DNA of 64,000 nucleotides, taken from NCBI RefSeq assembly GCF_000382345.1, contig NZ_KB908107.1, positions 1 to 64,000 of the forward strand, written 5' to 3'. Below the pieces are notes generated by a model. The model saw only the letters and a program-made list of their open reading frames with translations, ran no database searches and had not been told where the DNA came from. Source of the stretch: Massilia niastensis DSM 21313. GTDB taxonomy: Bacteria; Pseudomonadota; Gammaproteobacteria; Burkholderiales; Burkholderiaceae_D. The position numbers and the translations under genes were made by a program. Of this stretch, positions 25,912 to 38,027 are shown one piece after another (within the stretch, counting starts at the first letter, position 1; each line of letters opens with the position of its first letter).

Positions 25912-26137
25912 GTTCAGACATGCACACCGCGATTTTAAACACCGATCCCTTCCTGCCTGCCTGCCGCCCTGGTTCTTCCTTTGCGGATAGGTGCAGGAAA
26001 TTTGTGCTTGAAGTCCGGCTGTCCGCCCTAAGCTACTAGGGCCACTTCCGTCCCCCTTTTGCCAGGATCCGCGCCGCGGGTCCCGCTCGATTATTGACTG
26101 CGCAGGCGCGCACCCGCCTCGACTGGAGAGTTTTAGT

Positions 26138-28825
<2,688 letters not shown>

Positions 28826-28841
28826 GCGTTCCTTGCTTCCC

Positions 28842-28879
28842 AAAAAATGCCGCCCGGTTCGCCGGGCGGCATTTTTTTT
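28842..28879 (+). terminator. Rho-independent terminator of rpoD
   Basis: ATGCCGCCCGG and CCGGGCGGCAT form an 11-base stem closed by a TTCG tetraloop, followed by eight T and preceded by six A, so it could also work on the other strand. It begins 17 bases past the rpoD stop. Confidence 0.95.
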
Positions 28880-28885
28880 AGGTTC

Positions 28886-29106
28886 GGGGTCAGGTCTGTC
28901 ATTCGGACACCGAGCGAGCACCTTTGCTCCATCTCAAAATGCTGGTTTGTTTTATCCTAAACTCGTCAATGCTCGGCCCACATCTGTCACCGAAACCCGC
29001 GCATCACGGGCCATGTCGGAAAGGGGAAAAAATCTCAGCATACTGAAAAACGTTCTGAGATTTCGCAAGGGTTGTGCGTCCATGTCCGATTGACAGACCT
29101 GACCCT
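28886..29106. mobile_element. MITE-like element with GGGTCAGGTCTGTCA ends
   Basis: About 221 bases bounded by 24-base inverted repeats: 28886-28909 and 29083-29106 match at 22 of 24 positions when inverted. An inner hairpin, AAATCTCAG at 29030-29038 with CTGAGATTT at 29055-29063, adds secondary structure. There is no open frame of note inside. This is the form of a non-autonomous miniature transposon or REP-type element; the ends share the GGGTCAG core with the repeats at 283-390. It sits between the rpoD terminator and the next gene and accounts for most of the 28826-29201 gap. Confidence 0.65.
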
Positions 29107-29201
29107 GAATGTGACCGCGAATGCCACTCAATGCGCAGCGTCACGCGTCGCCGGAATCGCCGAGAATAGGATCGACTGTCGCCGCCCACAGGAAATCGTC
29201 C

Positions 29202-29999
29202 ATGCCGCCTTTCGCCCGCGGTCCCGCCATCTTGCTCGCCACCTGCTGCGCGCTTGTTCAGCCGAGCGCCCATAGCGCCGAGCCCATCGCCACCGACCGT
29301 CCCGATTTCGTCGAGTCGAGCGAAGTGGTCGGCAAAGGCCGCTGGCAGCTCGAAACCAGCCTGGCCTACGAGCGCGACCGCAACCCCGACGGCCGCGAAC
29401 GCACTGTGGCCACGCCCAGCCTGCTGCGCCTCGGGATCGGCGACACCGTCGAACTGCGCATCCAGACCGACGGCCGCACGGTCATGCACGCCACACCGCC
29501 CGGCGGCCCACGTTCGACCACCACCGGCTACGCCGACACCGCCCTCGGCCTCAAGTGGCACGCCCTCGACCCCGCGGGCGGGCGGCCTTCGCTCGGCCTC
29601 CTGCTGCACGCCGACCTCGACAGCGGTTCGCGCGGCCTGCGCGGGCAGGGCGTGCGGCCGTCGCTGCGCGTGGCCGCCGAATGGGAGCTGGCGGCGGGCA
29701 TGTCGCTCGGTGTGATGCCCGGCGTGGGCGTGGAGCGCGACGACGCCGGCCGCCGCTACCGCTTCGGCATCCTCGGCGTGGTGGTCGGCAAGCAGTTCGG
29801 CGAGCGCCTGCGTGGTTTCGCCGAACTGGCGCTGCCGCAGCTCGCACGCGGCCGGCATGGCGGGACCCGGGCCAGCGTCGATGTCGGCGCCGCCTGGCTG
29901 CTCTCGGACGACTGCCAGCTCGACGCCATGCTGTCGCGCGGCCTGAACCGGCGCACGCCCGACCTGGCCTTTACGGTCGGCCTGTCATTCAGGCATTGA
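29202..29999 (+). CDS. Outer-membrane channel-like protein (MetA-pathway/phenol transporter family)
   Basis: About 265 residues from ATG 29202, with AGGA about 9 bases upstream. A signal peptide ends near AHSAEP. The mature start ATDRPDFVESSEVVGKGRWQLETSLAYERD is the hallmark of the PF13557-type family of outer-membrane beta-barrels, annotated as transporters of aromatic compounds. Strand-like segments run to the end (DLAFTVGLSFRH). No catabolic genes are adjacent. Its 3' end overlaps the convergent PEP-CTERM gene by 11 bases. Confidence 0.75.
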   Translation: MPPFARGPAILLATCCALVQPSAHSAEPIATDRPDFVESSEVVGKGRWQLETSLAYERDRNPDGRERTVATPSLLRLGIGDTVELRIQTDGRTVMHATPPGGPRSTTTGYADTALGLKWHALDPAGGRPSLGLLLHADLDSGSRGLRGQGVRPSLRVAAEWELAAGMSLGVMPGVGVERDDAGRRYRFGILGVVVGKQFGERLRGFAELALPQLARGRHGGTRASVDVGAAWLLSDDCQLDAMLSRGLNRRTPDLAFTVGLSFRH

Positions 30000-30834
30000 G
30001 GAACCGGCGGCGCCGCGCGGCCAGCAGCAGGCCGCCCGCCAGCAGCATGGCCAGCGGCAGCGGTTCCGGCACCGGGCTGATGCGGTGCGACATCGTGTCG
30101 AGGGAAATCCGGTACTGGGCCGCCCCGTAGGCCGGCGCCGCACTGCGGTTGTCGAAGCTGCCCGACAGGGTGACCGTGTCGTCGACGTGCGGCAGCAGGC
30201 CGCTGCCGGTTCCCCCCGCATAGCTGCGCCGGTCCTGCGCGGACAGGACCAGCCCGGCATTCCACAGGAGCAGGGCGGTGGTGGCCTGCAGGAAGTCGTC
30301 GTAGTTGTCGCGCGGGACGGTGTCGATCGTGGCGCTGGACTCGGCCGTGAAGCTGACCCGCGTATGCGGCGTCAGGGTGAACAGGAAGGGCGCGCTCTCG
30401 CCGCTCGTGTGCGCGGTGATGGCCAGCATGCCGCCGGGGACCGAGTCCGCCGACGCCGACAGCATCTCGTCCTGTACCGCGCCGCCGATGACCCCGGATC
30501 CGATCGCCATGTGATTGCCGTAGTATGCCGCCACACCCGCGAACTCGCCGGGCTCCGCCACGTCCTCCAGGCTGACCTGGTCGACCTTGTCGGGCCAGAG
30601 GGGGGAATCGTCGGGCCAGAGGCCGAAGTAATCGAGCCTGGCCCCGGCCTGCCACGGGCCGGTCCAGCTGCCCTCGGGCACGCCAAAGCTCAGCGCCGGC
30701 GTGATACCGTCATTCGGGTCGAGGTCCTGCAGGGTATAGCCGAGATCGCGTACCGAAAACCTGCTGTAGATGTCGGCAAGGGCCGGCGTGCTCAGGAGCA
30801 GTAGCGCCAGCACGGCGGCGCGCGGGATCGTCAT
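29989..30834 (-). CDS. PEP-CTERM sorting-domain surface protein
   Basis: A 281-residue secreted protein: a signal peptide (MTIPRAAVLALLLLSTPALA), a beta-rich middle, and a C-terminal PEP-CTERM signal with VPEP, a hydrophobic helix (LPLAMLLAGGLLLA) and a basic end (ARRRRF). Such proteins are processed by exosortase and are linked to exopolysaccharide and floc formation. No exosortase gene is in the window. The middle domain has no recognised relative. It overlaps the 3' end of the neighbouring outer-membrane gene. Confidence 0.9.
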   Translation of the reverse strand: MTIPRAAVLALLLLSTPALADIYSRFSVRDLGYTLQDLDPNDGITPALSFGVPEGSWTGPWQAGARLDYFGLWPDDSPLWPDKVDQVSLEDVAEPGEFAGVAAYYGNHMAIGSGVIGGAVQDEMLSASADSVPGGMLAITAHTSGESAPFLFTLTPHTRVSFTAESSATIDTVPRDNYDDFLQATTALLLWNAGLVLSAQDRRSYAGGTGSGLLPHVDDTVTLSGSFDNRSAAPAYGAAQYRISLDTMSHRISPVPEPLPLAMLLAGGLLLAARRRRFLNA

Positions 30835-31105
30835 GGCGTCCTCCCAGGGATCGTGTGCTCATCCTAGCATCGGACAATCCGGGGCCGCCCCGGTTCCGAC
30901 TGGTTTCGACGGCTGAGTGACCGCCACACCACTCATGCATGGCAGTTATGTCCAGATACGTGAATTTCATTGGTTGTGTGCATTGCTCTTGCGTAATCTC
31001 TTGGGAAGATGGCAACACTGTGGCGTGAGGAGAGACGCCGCGTGACAGCCACAGGCGCATCCGCTTCCCGGCTGCGTCGACTTCAACCCTGCAAAAAAAC
31101 ACAAT

Positions 31106-33274
31106 ATGAAAAAACTTTTGCTTGCCGCGGCAGCCACGCTGCTGGTTGCTTCCTGTTCCCACGCCGATGCGCAGAACGCGCCGCCGAAACGCGAGCTGCG
31201 CGGCGTGTGGATCAGTACCCACCTGAGCCTGGACTGGCCGAACCGCACCCAGACGCCCGAGCAGCAGCGCGCGGCCCTGGGGGCGATCCTCGACCACAAC
31301 AAGGCGACCGGCATGAACGCGGCCTTCTTGCAGGTGCGCAGCCAGGCCGACGCCATGTACGCCAGCGACCTCGAACCCTGGTCCTACTACCTGACCAACC
31401 AGCAGGGCAGCGCGCCGGCGCCGGCCTGGGATCCGCTGCGCTTCGCGATCGACGAGACGCGCCGGCGCGGCATGGAGTTCCACGCCTGGATCAACCCCTA
31501 CCGCGCGGTCGCCAACACCGCCAGCGAGTCGAACCCGGCGCTATATGCAAGCAAGCACGTCTCGCGCACCCATCCCGAGTGGCTGCTGACGGTCGGCACC
31601 GTGAAGATCCTGAACCCGGGCCTGCCCGAGGTGCGCGACCATGTGGCGAACGTCATCATGGACATCGTCAACCGCTACGATGTCGACGGCATCCACTTCG
31701 ACGACTACTTCTACCCGAGCGGCGCGATCAACGACGACGCGGCCTACAACGCCGACCCGCGCGGCTTCCCGGCCACCGCGGCGGGCCGCGCCGACTGGCG
31801 GCGCGACAACATCAACCTCTTGATCAGCCGCGTCAACGACAGCATCCGCCAGGCCAAGCCCTGGGTGAAGTTCGGCGTCTCGCCCTCGGGCATCTACCGC
31901 AGCAGCACCGATCCGGCGATCGGCTCGCCCACCTCCGCCGGCGCCTCGCAGCACTACAGCAGCATGTTCGCCGACACCCGCAAGTGGATCCAGCAGGGCT
32001 GGGTGGATTACCTGGCGCCCCAGGTCTACTGGTACATCGGCCAGGCGGGTTCGGACTATCAGCTGCTGGTGCCGTGGTGGAACGACAATGCCTACGAGCG
32101 CCACATGTACATCGGCCTGGCCGACTACAAGATGAACACCGCCGGCTGGACCAGCCCGAACCAGATCGCCGACCAGATCGGGATGAACCGCGCGCACGCC
32201 AACATCTCGGGCCAGATCCACTTCCGCCACGCCTTCCTGCAGGGGAATGCGCTGAACTACCGCACTAAACTGCAGCAGGAAACCTACGCGCGCCCGGCGC
32301 TGCCGCCGGTGATGCCGTGGAAGGGCACGCGCGCCCCGGGCGCCCCGACGCAGCTGGCCGCCAGCCTGGGCCAGGACCATGCGGTGCAGCTGGCCTGGGC
32401 CGCGCCGGTCGACAGCGCCGACGAGATGGAAAAGACGCGCCGCTTCGCGATCTACCGCTCCGACCAGCGCGAGATGGACCTGGATGCGCCGGGCAACCTG
32501 CTGGCCGCCACCGACCTCGCCACCCCCGCGTTCGCGGATACGACGGCGGAGCCGGGCAGGTATTACTACTACACGGTCACGGCGCTGAACCGCCTGAGCC
32601 TCGAGAGCGCGCGCGCCAACACGGTCAGCAACGACTTCGAGCCGCCCAGCGTGCGTACCCGCGATGCGCAGCTGACGCTGGCCGATGGCGCCGCCAGCAT
32701 CACCGCGGCCGACGTCGATGGCGGCACGGGCGACAACTGGGGCGTGGAGTCGCTGAGCGTCTCGCGCAGCAGCTTCTCGTGCGCGGACATCGGGGCCAAC
32801 CGGGTGGAATTGAGCGCGCTGGACAAGGGCGGCAACATGGCCAGCGCGGCGGCCACCGTGCAGGTGCTGGGCACGATGCCGCAGCCGGTGGTGGGCGTGG
32901 CGCCGGCCAATGCGGTGGTGCTGGGCTATGGGCCGCAGACCCTGACCCTGACGGCGGGCGACAAGGCCGGTGCGCAGGCGCAGTACCAGTGGAACCCGGC
33001 GAACGGGCTGGCGGCGGAAGGGGCGGTGGCCACGTTCGCGCCGACGGCGGCGGGCAGCTTCAGCTTCACGGTGCAGGCGGCCAGTGCGCAGGGCTGCTTC
33101 GCGCAAGCGACCGTCACGGTGCCGGTGATCGATGCGCGCTGCGGGCAGGGGAAGGTGGCGCTGTGCCACAAGACCGGCAGCAGCACGAACCCGTCGAACC
33201 AGATCTGCATTGCGCCGAACGCGGTGGAGGCGCACTTGCGCAAGGGGGCTACCCTGGGAGCGTGCGAGGGGTAA
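31106..33274 (+). CDS. GHL10-family glycosidase-like lipoprotein with FN3 and C-terminal CHKTG domain
   Basis: A 722-residue exported protein. The N-terminus (LLLAAAATLLVASCSHA) has a lipobox with Cys near residue 17. Residues about 28-390 form the GHL10 (DUF187, YngK-like) TIM barrel: RELRGVWISTHLSLDWP, AFLQVRSQADAMY, FHAWINPYRAV and YDVDGIHFDDYFYP. An FN3-like domain (about 410-505), two Ig-like stretches, and a short Cys domain (VALCHKTGSS, NAVEAHLRKG, GAC at the end) follow. The barrel is a predicted glycan hydrolase; the substrate is unknown. It is divergent from the PEP-CTERM gene, 271 bases apart. Confidence 0.85.
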   Translation: MKKLLLAAAATLLVASCSHADAQNAPPKRELRGVWISTHLSLDWPNRTQTPEQQRAALGAILDHNKATGMNAAFLQVRSQADAMYASDLEPWSYYLTNQQGSAPAPAWDPLRFAIDETRRRGMEFHAWINPYRAVANTASESNPALYASKHVSRTHPEWLLTVGTVKILNPGLPEVRDHVANVIMDIVNRYDVDGIHFDDYFYPSGAINDDAAYNADPRGFPATAAGRADWRRDNINLLISRVNDSIRQAKPWVKFGVSPSGIYRSSTDPAIGSPTSAGASQHYSSMFADTRKWIQQGWVDYLAPQVYWYIGQAGSDYQLLVPWWNDNAYERHMYIGLADYKMNTAGWTSPNQIADQIGMNRAHANISGQIHFRHAFLQGNALNYRTKLQQETYARPALPPVMPWKGTRAPGAPTQLAASLGQDHAVQLAWAAPVDSADEMEKTRRFAIYRSDQREMDLDAPGNLLAATDLATPAFADTTAEPGRYYYYTVTALNRLSLESARANTVSNDFEPPSVRTRDAQLTLADGAASITAADVDGGTGDNWGVESLSVSRSSFSCADIGANRVELSALDKGGNMASAAATVQVLGTMPQPVVGVAPANAVVLGYGPQTLTLTAGDKAGAQAQYQWNPANGLAAEGAVATFAPTAAGSFSFTVQAASAQGCFAQATVTVPVIDARCGQGKVALCHKTGSSTNPSNQICIAPNAVEAHLRKGATLGACEG

Positions 33275-33282
33275 ATGAGATA

Positions 33283-33315
33283 CGCAGCCGGCTGCGGTCG
33301 ATGCGGCCGGCTGCG
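33283..33315. terminator. Bidirectional hairpin between the GHL10 gene and ppc
   Basis: CGCAGCCGGC (33283-33292) and GCCGGCTGCG (33306-33315) form a perfect 10-base stem with a 13-base loop in the 50-base gap between two converging genes. No T-tract is seen, so intrinsic termination is uncertain. Confidence 0.5.
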
Positions 33316-33324
33316 CCACGTCCG

Positions 33325-36132
33325 TCAGCCCGTATTGCGCAGGCCCGCCGCCACCCCGTTGATGGACAGGTGAATCCCGCGATGCACCCGCGGATCCGCG
33401 CTGTCCGGCGCGCGCGCCAGCGAGGAACGGCGGCGCTGGATCAGCTCCACCTGCAGGTGGTTCAGCGGATCGATGTAGGCGATGCGGTTCTGGATCGAGC
33501 GCGCCAGCAGCGGGTTGCCCACCAGGCGTTCGCTGGCGCCGGTGATCGCTTCCAGGCAGCGCAGCGTCTCCTCGTATTCCGCCGAGATGCTGCGGAAGAT
33601 CCGCTCGCGCAGCGCCACGTCGGCCACCAGTTCCGCATAGCGCGAGGCGATCGCCAGGTCGGTCTTGGCCAGCACCATGTCCATGTTCGACAGCAGGGTG
33701 GCGAAGAACGGCCAGTCCCTGAACATCGCGCGCAGCAGTTCCAGCCTGGCTTCGCGCTCGCCCTCATTCAGCCAGCCGCTGACGGCGGCGCCGAAGCCGA
33801 ACCAGCCCGGCAGCAGCAGGCGGCACTGGCCCCACGAGAAGCCCCAGGGAATCGCCCGCAAGTCCTCGATCCGGCGCGTCGACTTGCGCGAAGCGGGGCG
33901 CGAGCCGATGTTCAGCTCCGCGATCTCGGCGATCGGCGTGGCCGCGAAGAAGTAGTCGGTGAAGCCCGGGGTCTCGTACACCAGGTGGCGATAGGCCTGG
34001 TATGCACGCGCCGACAGCTCGGCCATCGCGCCTTCGAAACGCGCCAGGCGCTCGGCCTCGGCGCCGTTGCTCGAGGACGGGCTGAGGCTCGCTTCCAGGG
34101 TGGCCGCCACCATCAGCTCCAGGTTGCGGCGGCCGATCTCGGGGTTCGAGAACTTGGACGAGATGATCTCGCCCTGTTCGGTCAGGCGGATCTGGCCGTT
34201 CACCGTGCCCGGCGGCTGGGCGCGGATCGCGTCGTAGCTCGGACCGCCGCCGCGGCCGACCGTGCCGCCGCGGCCGTGGAACAGGCGCAGCTTGACGTCG
34301 TGCTTCGCGAACACCTTCACCAGGGCGAGTTCGGCCTGGTACAGCTCCCAGTTCGAGGTCAGGAAGCCGCCATCCTTGTTCGAATCGGAATAGCCGAGCA
34401 TGACTTCCTGCAGCCGTCCCTGTTTCTCGATCACGCTCGCCACCACCGGCAGCGACATCCATTCCGACATGATGCCGCCCGCGCGCTGCAGGTCGGGGAT
34501 GGTCTCGAACAGCGGGATCACCATCACGTCGGCGCTGCCTGAGCTGGGCCGCATCAGACCCGTTTCCTTCTGCAGCAGCAGGACTTCGAGCAGGTCGGAC
34601 ACGGTCTCGGTGTGCGAGATGATGTAGTTGCGGATCGCCCGGGTGCCGTAGCGCAGCCGCACCTCGCGCGCGGCGCGCAGCACGCCCAGCTCGGAATTGG
34701 CTTCGTCGCTGTAGGTCTCGTAGGGCGAGAACAGCGGCCGCGGCTGGGCCAGCTCGGCCAGCAGCAGCTGGACTTTCCGCTCTTCCGGCAGCGCCGCGTA
34801 GTCGGGCTGGACGCCGGCGCGCGCGAACAGCTCGGCCAGCACGCGCTCGTGCACGTCCGAGCTCTGGCGCATGTCGAGCGAGGCCAGGTGGAAGCCGAAG
34901 ATGCGCGCGGCGCGCATGAGCCCCGCCAGGCGCGGCGCGATCAGGACCGCGCCGTGGTTGCCGCGCAGCGAATCGGCCAGCACCTCGAGGTCGGCCGCGA
35001 ACAGTTCCGGATCGAGGTAGGGCGCCGCATGCCCGACTTCCTTGCGCAGGATGTGGTCGATGCCCAGTTCGCGCGTGGTCGCCGCCAGCCGGGCATAGAT
35101 GCCGATCAGGGCGCGCCGGTAAGGCTCGTCGCTGCGGTGCGGGGATTCGTCGGTCGAGTGCTCGGCCAGCGCCTCCAGCGCCGGGGTGACGGTCACCAAG
35201 AGGGTGGAGGACGACAGCTCGGCGCCCAGCGCGTGCACTTCCTCGAGGTAGAAGTCGAGGATCGTGGTCGACTGCCGGGTCAGCGCGTGGCGCATGGTGT
35301 CGGCGTTGACGTTCGGGTTGCCGTCGCGGTCGCCGCCGATCCAGCTGCCCATCTGCAGGTAGGTCGCCCCGTTCAGGCGCGCGCCGGCGCCGTACTGGGC
35401 GTCGATCTCGGACTCGATGTCGTCGTACAGCGCCGGCACTTCGCGCAGGAAGGTGGTGCGGTAGTAGGACAGGGCGTTCTCGATCTCGTCGGCCACGGTC
35501 AGCTTCGAGTAGCGCAGCATGCGGGTCTGCCACAGGGTGGCGATGCGCGCATGCAGCAGCTGCCCGTTGCGCTGGCGCTCCTTGGGCGTGAGCGGACGGT
35601 CGCGCTCGGCCAGCAGGCGCGCGATGTCGAGCTCGGCGTCCAGGATGCTCTTGCGCTGCACCTCGGTCGGGTGGGCGGTCAGCACCGGCGAGATCAGGGC
35701 GTCCCTGAAGAAGCCCTCGACGCTGTCCTGCCCGACCCCGGCCTCGCGCAGCTTGCCCAGCGCGAAGCAGACGCTGCCTTGCTGGGGCGCGGAGCCGGCC
35801 AGCAGGTGGGCGCGGCGGCGGCGGATGTGGTGCTGGTCCTCGGCGATGTTGGCCAGGTGCGAGAAGTAGGAGAAGGCGCGCACCACCGAGTTGGTCTGGT
35901 CGCGCGTCAGCTTGTGGAGCAGGGCGCCGAGTTCTTCGCCCGCCACCGGGTCGGCGTCGCGGCGGAAGCGCACGGCGGTCTGGCGGATCGTCTCGACCAC
36001 CCCGAACACTTCCTCGCCTTCCTGGTCGCGCACCACGTCGCCGAGGATGCGGCCGAGCAGGCGGATGTCTTCCTTCAATGGTGCGTCCTTGTCGGCGCCC
36101 GCGGATACGTCAAGTGCAGCTGGATTATCCAT
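33325..36132 (-). CDS. ppc: Phosphoenolpyruvate carboxylase
   Basis: About 935 residues. It carboxylates PEP to oxaloacetate with bicarbonate, refilling the TCA cycle, in the cytoplasm. The catalytic His lies in VLTAHPTEVQRKS (near 153). Further signatures are GSWIGGDRDGNPNVNAD, LGYSDSNKDGGFLTSNWE, FHGRGGTVGRGGGPSYDAI (near 615), AIPWGFSWGQCR and the C-terminal INGVAAGLRNTG. The length is usual for the family. ATG 36132 was preferred to GTG 36141. It is divergent from hemC, 109 bases apart. Confidence 0.97.
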   Translation of the reverse strand: MDNPAALDVSAGADKDAPLKEDIRLLGRILGDVVRDQEGEEVFGVVETIRQTAVRFRRDADPVAGEELGALLHKLTRDQTNSVVRAFSYFSHLANIAEDQHHIRRRRAHLLAGSAPQQGSVCFALGKLREAGVGQDSVEGFFRDALISPVLTAHPTEVQRKSILDAELDIARLLAERDRPLTPKERQRNGQLLHARIATLWQTRMLRYSKLTVADEIENALSYYRTTFLREVPALYDDIESEIDAQYGAGARLNGATYLQMGSWIGGDRDGNPNVNADTMRHALTRQSTTILDFYLEEVHALGAELSSSTLLVTVTPALEALAEHSTDESPHRSDEPYRRALIGIYARLAATTRELGIDHILRKEVGHAAPYLDPELFAADLEVLADSLRGNHGAVLIAPRLAGLMRAARIFGFHLASLDMRQSSDVHERVLAELFARAGVQPDYAALPEERKVQLLLAELAQPRPLFSPYETYSDEANSELGVLRAAREVRLRYGTRAIRNYIISHTETVSDLLEVLLLQKETGLMRPSSGSADVMVIPLFETIPDLQRAGGIMSEWMSLPVVASVIEKQGRLQEVMLGYSDSNKDGGFLTSNWELYQAELALVKVFAKHDVKLRLFHGRGGTVGRGGGPSYDAIRAQPPGTVNGQIRLTEQGEIISSKFSNPEIGRRNLELMVAATLEASLSPSSSNGAEAERLARFEGAMAELSARAYQAYRHLVYETPGFTDYFFAATPIAEIAELNIGSRPASRKSTRRIEDLRAIPWGFSWGQCRLLLPGWFGFGAAVSGWLNEGEREARLELLRAMFRDWPFFATLLSNMDMVLAKTDLAIASRYAELVADVALRERIFRSISAEYEETLRCLEAITGASERLVGNPLLARSIQNRIAYIDPLNHLQVELIQRRRSSLARAPDSADPRVHRGIHLSINGVAAGLRNTG

Positions 36133-36241
36133 ATCGACCACAAGTTAGTAGATTGTGCGATGGCGGTTGGCCATGGTCTGCAAGAGGGCCCATGCTAAAA
36201 TTTGTGATCTTATGCAAGAGCCGTTTACTGGCATCGTCCTG

Positions 36242-37264
36242 ATGGGCACAACGACAGCGAAAGAAACCGTGTTGAAAGCAACTGAATCGGCGCAACAGGC
36301 GCCCGCGAAACTGATTATCGCATCCCGCGAGAGCCGCCTGGCCATGTGGCAGGCCGAACATGTGCGCGCCCGACTCGCCGCATTATATCCGCAGTGCAGC
36401 GTCGAAATTCTAGGAATGACGACACGGGGCGACCAGATCCTCGACCGCGCGCTGTCCAAGGTCGGCGGCAAGGGCCTGTTCGTCAAGGAACTCGAGGTCG
36501 CCATGGCCGAGGGTCGCGCCGACCTGGCCGTGCACTCGCTCAAGGACGTGCCGATGGACTTGCCGGAAGGCTTCGAACTGTCGGTCGTGCTCGAGCGCGA
36601 AGACCCGCGCGACGCCTTCGTCTCGAACGACTACGCCAGCCTGGACGAGCTGCCTGCCGGGGCAGTGGTCGGCACCAGCAGCCTGCGCCGCCAGGCCCTG
36701 ATCGCGGCGCGCCACCCGCACCTGGTCATCCAGCCGCTGCGCGGCAACCTCGATACCCGCCTGGGCAAGCTCGACCGCGGCGATTACGCGGCCATCATCC
36801 TGGCCGCCGCCGGCCTGAAGCGCCTCGGCCTGCCGCAGCGCATCCGCGCGCTGCTCGAGCCCGAGTACAGCCTGCCGGCCGCCGGCCAGGGCGCGATGGC
36901 GATCGAGATCCTGAGCGGCCAGCGCAGCGACGGCGTCGACCTGCACGCGCTGCTGGCGCCCCTGAACCACGAGGACACCGCGCGCGCCGTCATGGCCGAG
37001 CGCAAGGTCTCCAAGATCTTCGGCGGCAGCTGCCAGATCCCGCTGGCGGCCTTCGCCACCGTCGAGGGCGACACCATGCGCCTGCGCGCCATGGTCGCGA
37101 CCCCGGACGGCAAGCGCACCGCCAGCGCCGAAGTGTCCGGTCCGGCCGGCCATCCCGAACACCTGGGCGAACGCGTCTCCGAGCTGCTGGCGCAGCAGGA
37201 CGCGAACGCGATCCTGGCGGCCTGCCGGCAGGATGCGGCGTCGGATACCGCTTCCGATGCCTGA
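36242..37264 (+). CDS. hemC: Hydroxymethylbilane synthase (porphobilinogen deaminase)
   Basis: About 340 residues. It joins four porphobilinogen molecules into hydroxymethylbilane for haem and related pigments. LIIASRESRLAMWQAEHV opens the domain; ADLAVHSLKDVPMDLP holds the catalytic Asp; GTSSLRRQ and RGNLDTRLGKL follow; the dipyrromethane-carrying Cys is in IFGGSCQIPLAAF. ATG 36242 or 36212 may be the start; the region before LIIASRES is longer than usual. A TAAAAT box at 36196-36201 is a possible -10 element. Its stop overlaps the hemD start. Confidence 0.96.
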   Translation: MGTTTAKETVLKATESAQQAPAKLIIASRESRLAMWQAEHVRARLAALYPQCSVEILGMTTRGDQILDRALSKVGGKGLFVKELEVAMAEGRADLAVHSLKDVPMDLPEGFELSVVLEREDPRDAFVSNDYASLDELPAGAVVGTSSLRRQALIAARHPHLVIQPLRGNLDTRLGKLDRGDYAAIILAAAGLKRLGLPQRIRALLEPEYSLPAAGQGAMAIEILSGQRSDGVDLHALLAPLNHEDTARAVMAERKVSKIFGGSCQIPLAAFATVEGDTMRLRAMVATPDGKRTASAEVSGPAGHPEHLGERVSELLAQQDANAILAACRQDAASDTASDA

Positions 37265-38027
37265 GACAGTCGTCATCACCCGGCCGCGCGCCCAGGCCGG
37301 GCCGCTGGCGCAGGCCGTGGCCGCGCTGGGCTTCGATGCCGAGGTGCTGCCGCTGCTCGAGATCTCGCCGGTCGCGGACCCCGCGCCGCTGCGCGCCGCG
37401 CTGGCGGAGCTGTCGGACTATGCGCTGGTGGCCTTCGTGTCGCCGAACGCGATCGACGCGGCCTTCGCCCAGCTCGCGGCCTGGCCGCAGGGTGTGCCGC
37501 TGGCCGTGGTGGGCGAGGGCAGCAAGACGGCGCTGGCCGGGCATGGACTGACCGACGCCAACGCCACGATTCACGCGCCGCGCGACAGCGCCCATAGCGA
37601 TTCCGAGCACCTGCTGGCCAGCCTCGACCTGGCCGCGCTGGCCGGACGCCGGGTGCTGATCGTGCGCGGCGACGGCGGCCGCGAACTGCTGGCCGACAGC
37701 CTGCGCGCGGCCGGGGCCCGGGTCGAGACCGTGACCGCCTACCGGCGCAGCGTGCCTGAGCTCACCCCGGAACTGGCGCTGCGCCTGGACGCCTTGCTGG
37801 CGCGGCCAAACGTCTGGATAATCACGAGCTCCGAAGCCCTGCGCGGCCTGGCGGGGCTGGTGGACCGAATCGACCCGGCCGGCGGCCCGCGCCGCCTGCG
37901 GGAGCAACACCTGATCGTGCCGCACGCGCGCATCGCCGAGACGGCGCGCGCGCTCGGCATGGACCGGATCACCCTCACCGGTTCCGGCGACGCACGATTA
38001 CTTGCCGCGCTACAATCACAAGAATGA
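37257..38027 (+). CDS. hemD: Uroporphyrinogen-III synthase
   Basis: A 256-residue enzyme that cyclises hydroxymethylbilane with inversion of ring D. Features are VVITRPRAQAGPLAQAVAALGF at the start, FVSPNAIDAAF near 60-70, VLIVRGDGGRELLADSLRAAGARV near 135, and WIITSSEALRGL near 190. HemD is poorly conserved, but these and the hemC neighbour settle the call. ATG 37257 overlaps the hemC end by 8 bases, and the gene ends with an ATGA overlap with hemX. Confidence 0.94.
   Translation: MPETVVITRPRAQAGPLAQAVAALGFDAEVLPLLEISPVADPAPLRAALAELSDYALVAFVSPNAIDAAFAQLAAWPQGVPLAVVGEGSKTALAGHGLTDANATIHAPRDSAHSDSEHLLASLDLAALAGRRVLIVRGDGGRELLADSLRAAGARVETVTAYRRSVPELTPELALRLDALLARPNVWIITSSEALRGLAGLVDRIDPAGGPRRLREQHLIVPHARIAETARALGMDRITLTGSGDARLLAALQSQE

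Noticed and set aside
25590..26137. tRNA or riboswitch in the rpoD upstream gap
   Set aside because: No cloverleaf, GGTTCRA T-loop or known aptamer core was found by eye; only the palindrome and terminator are supported.
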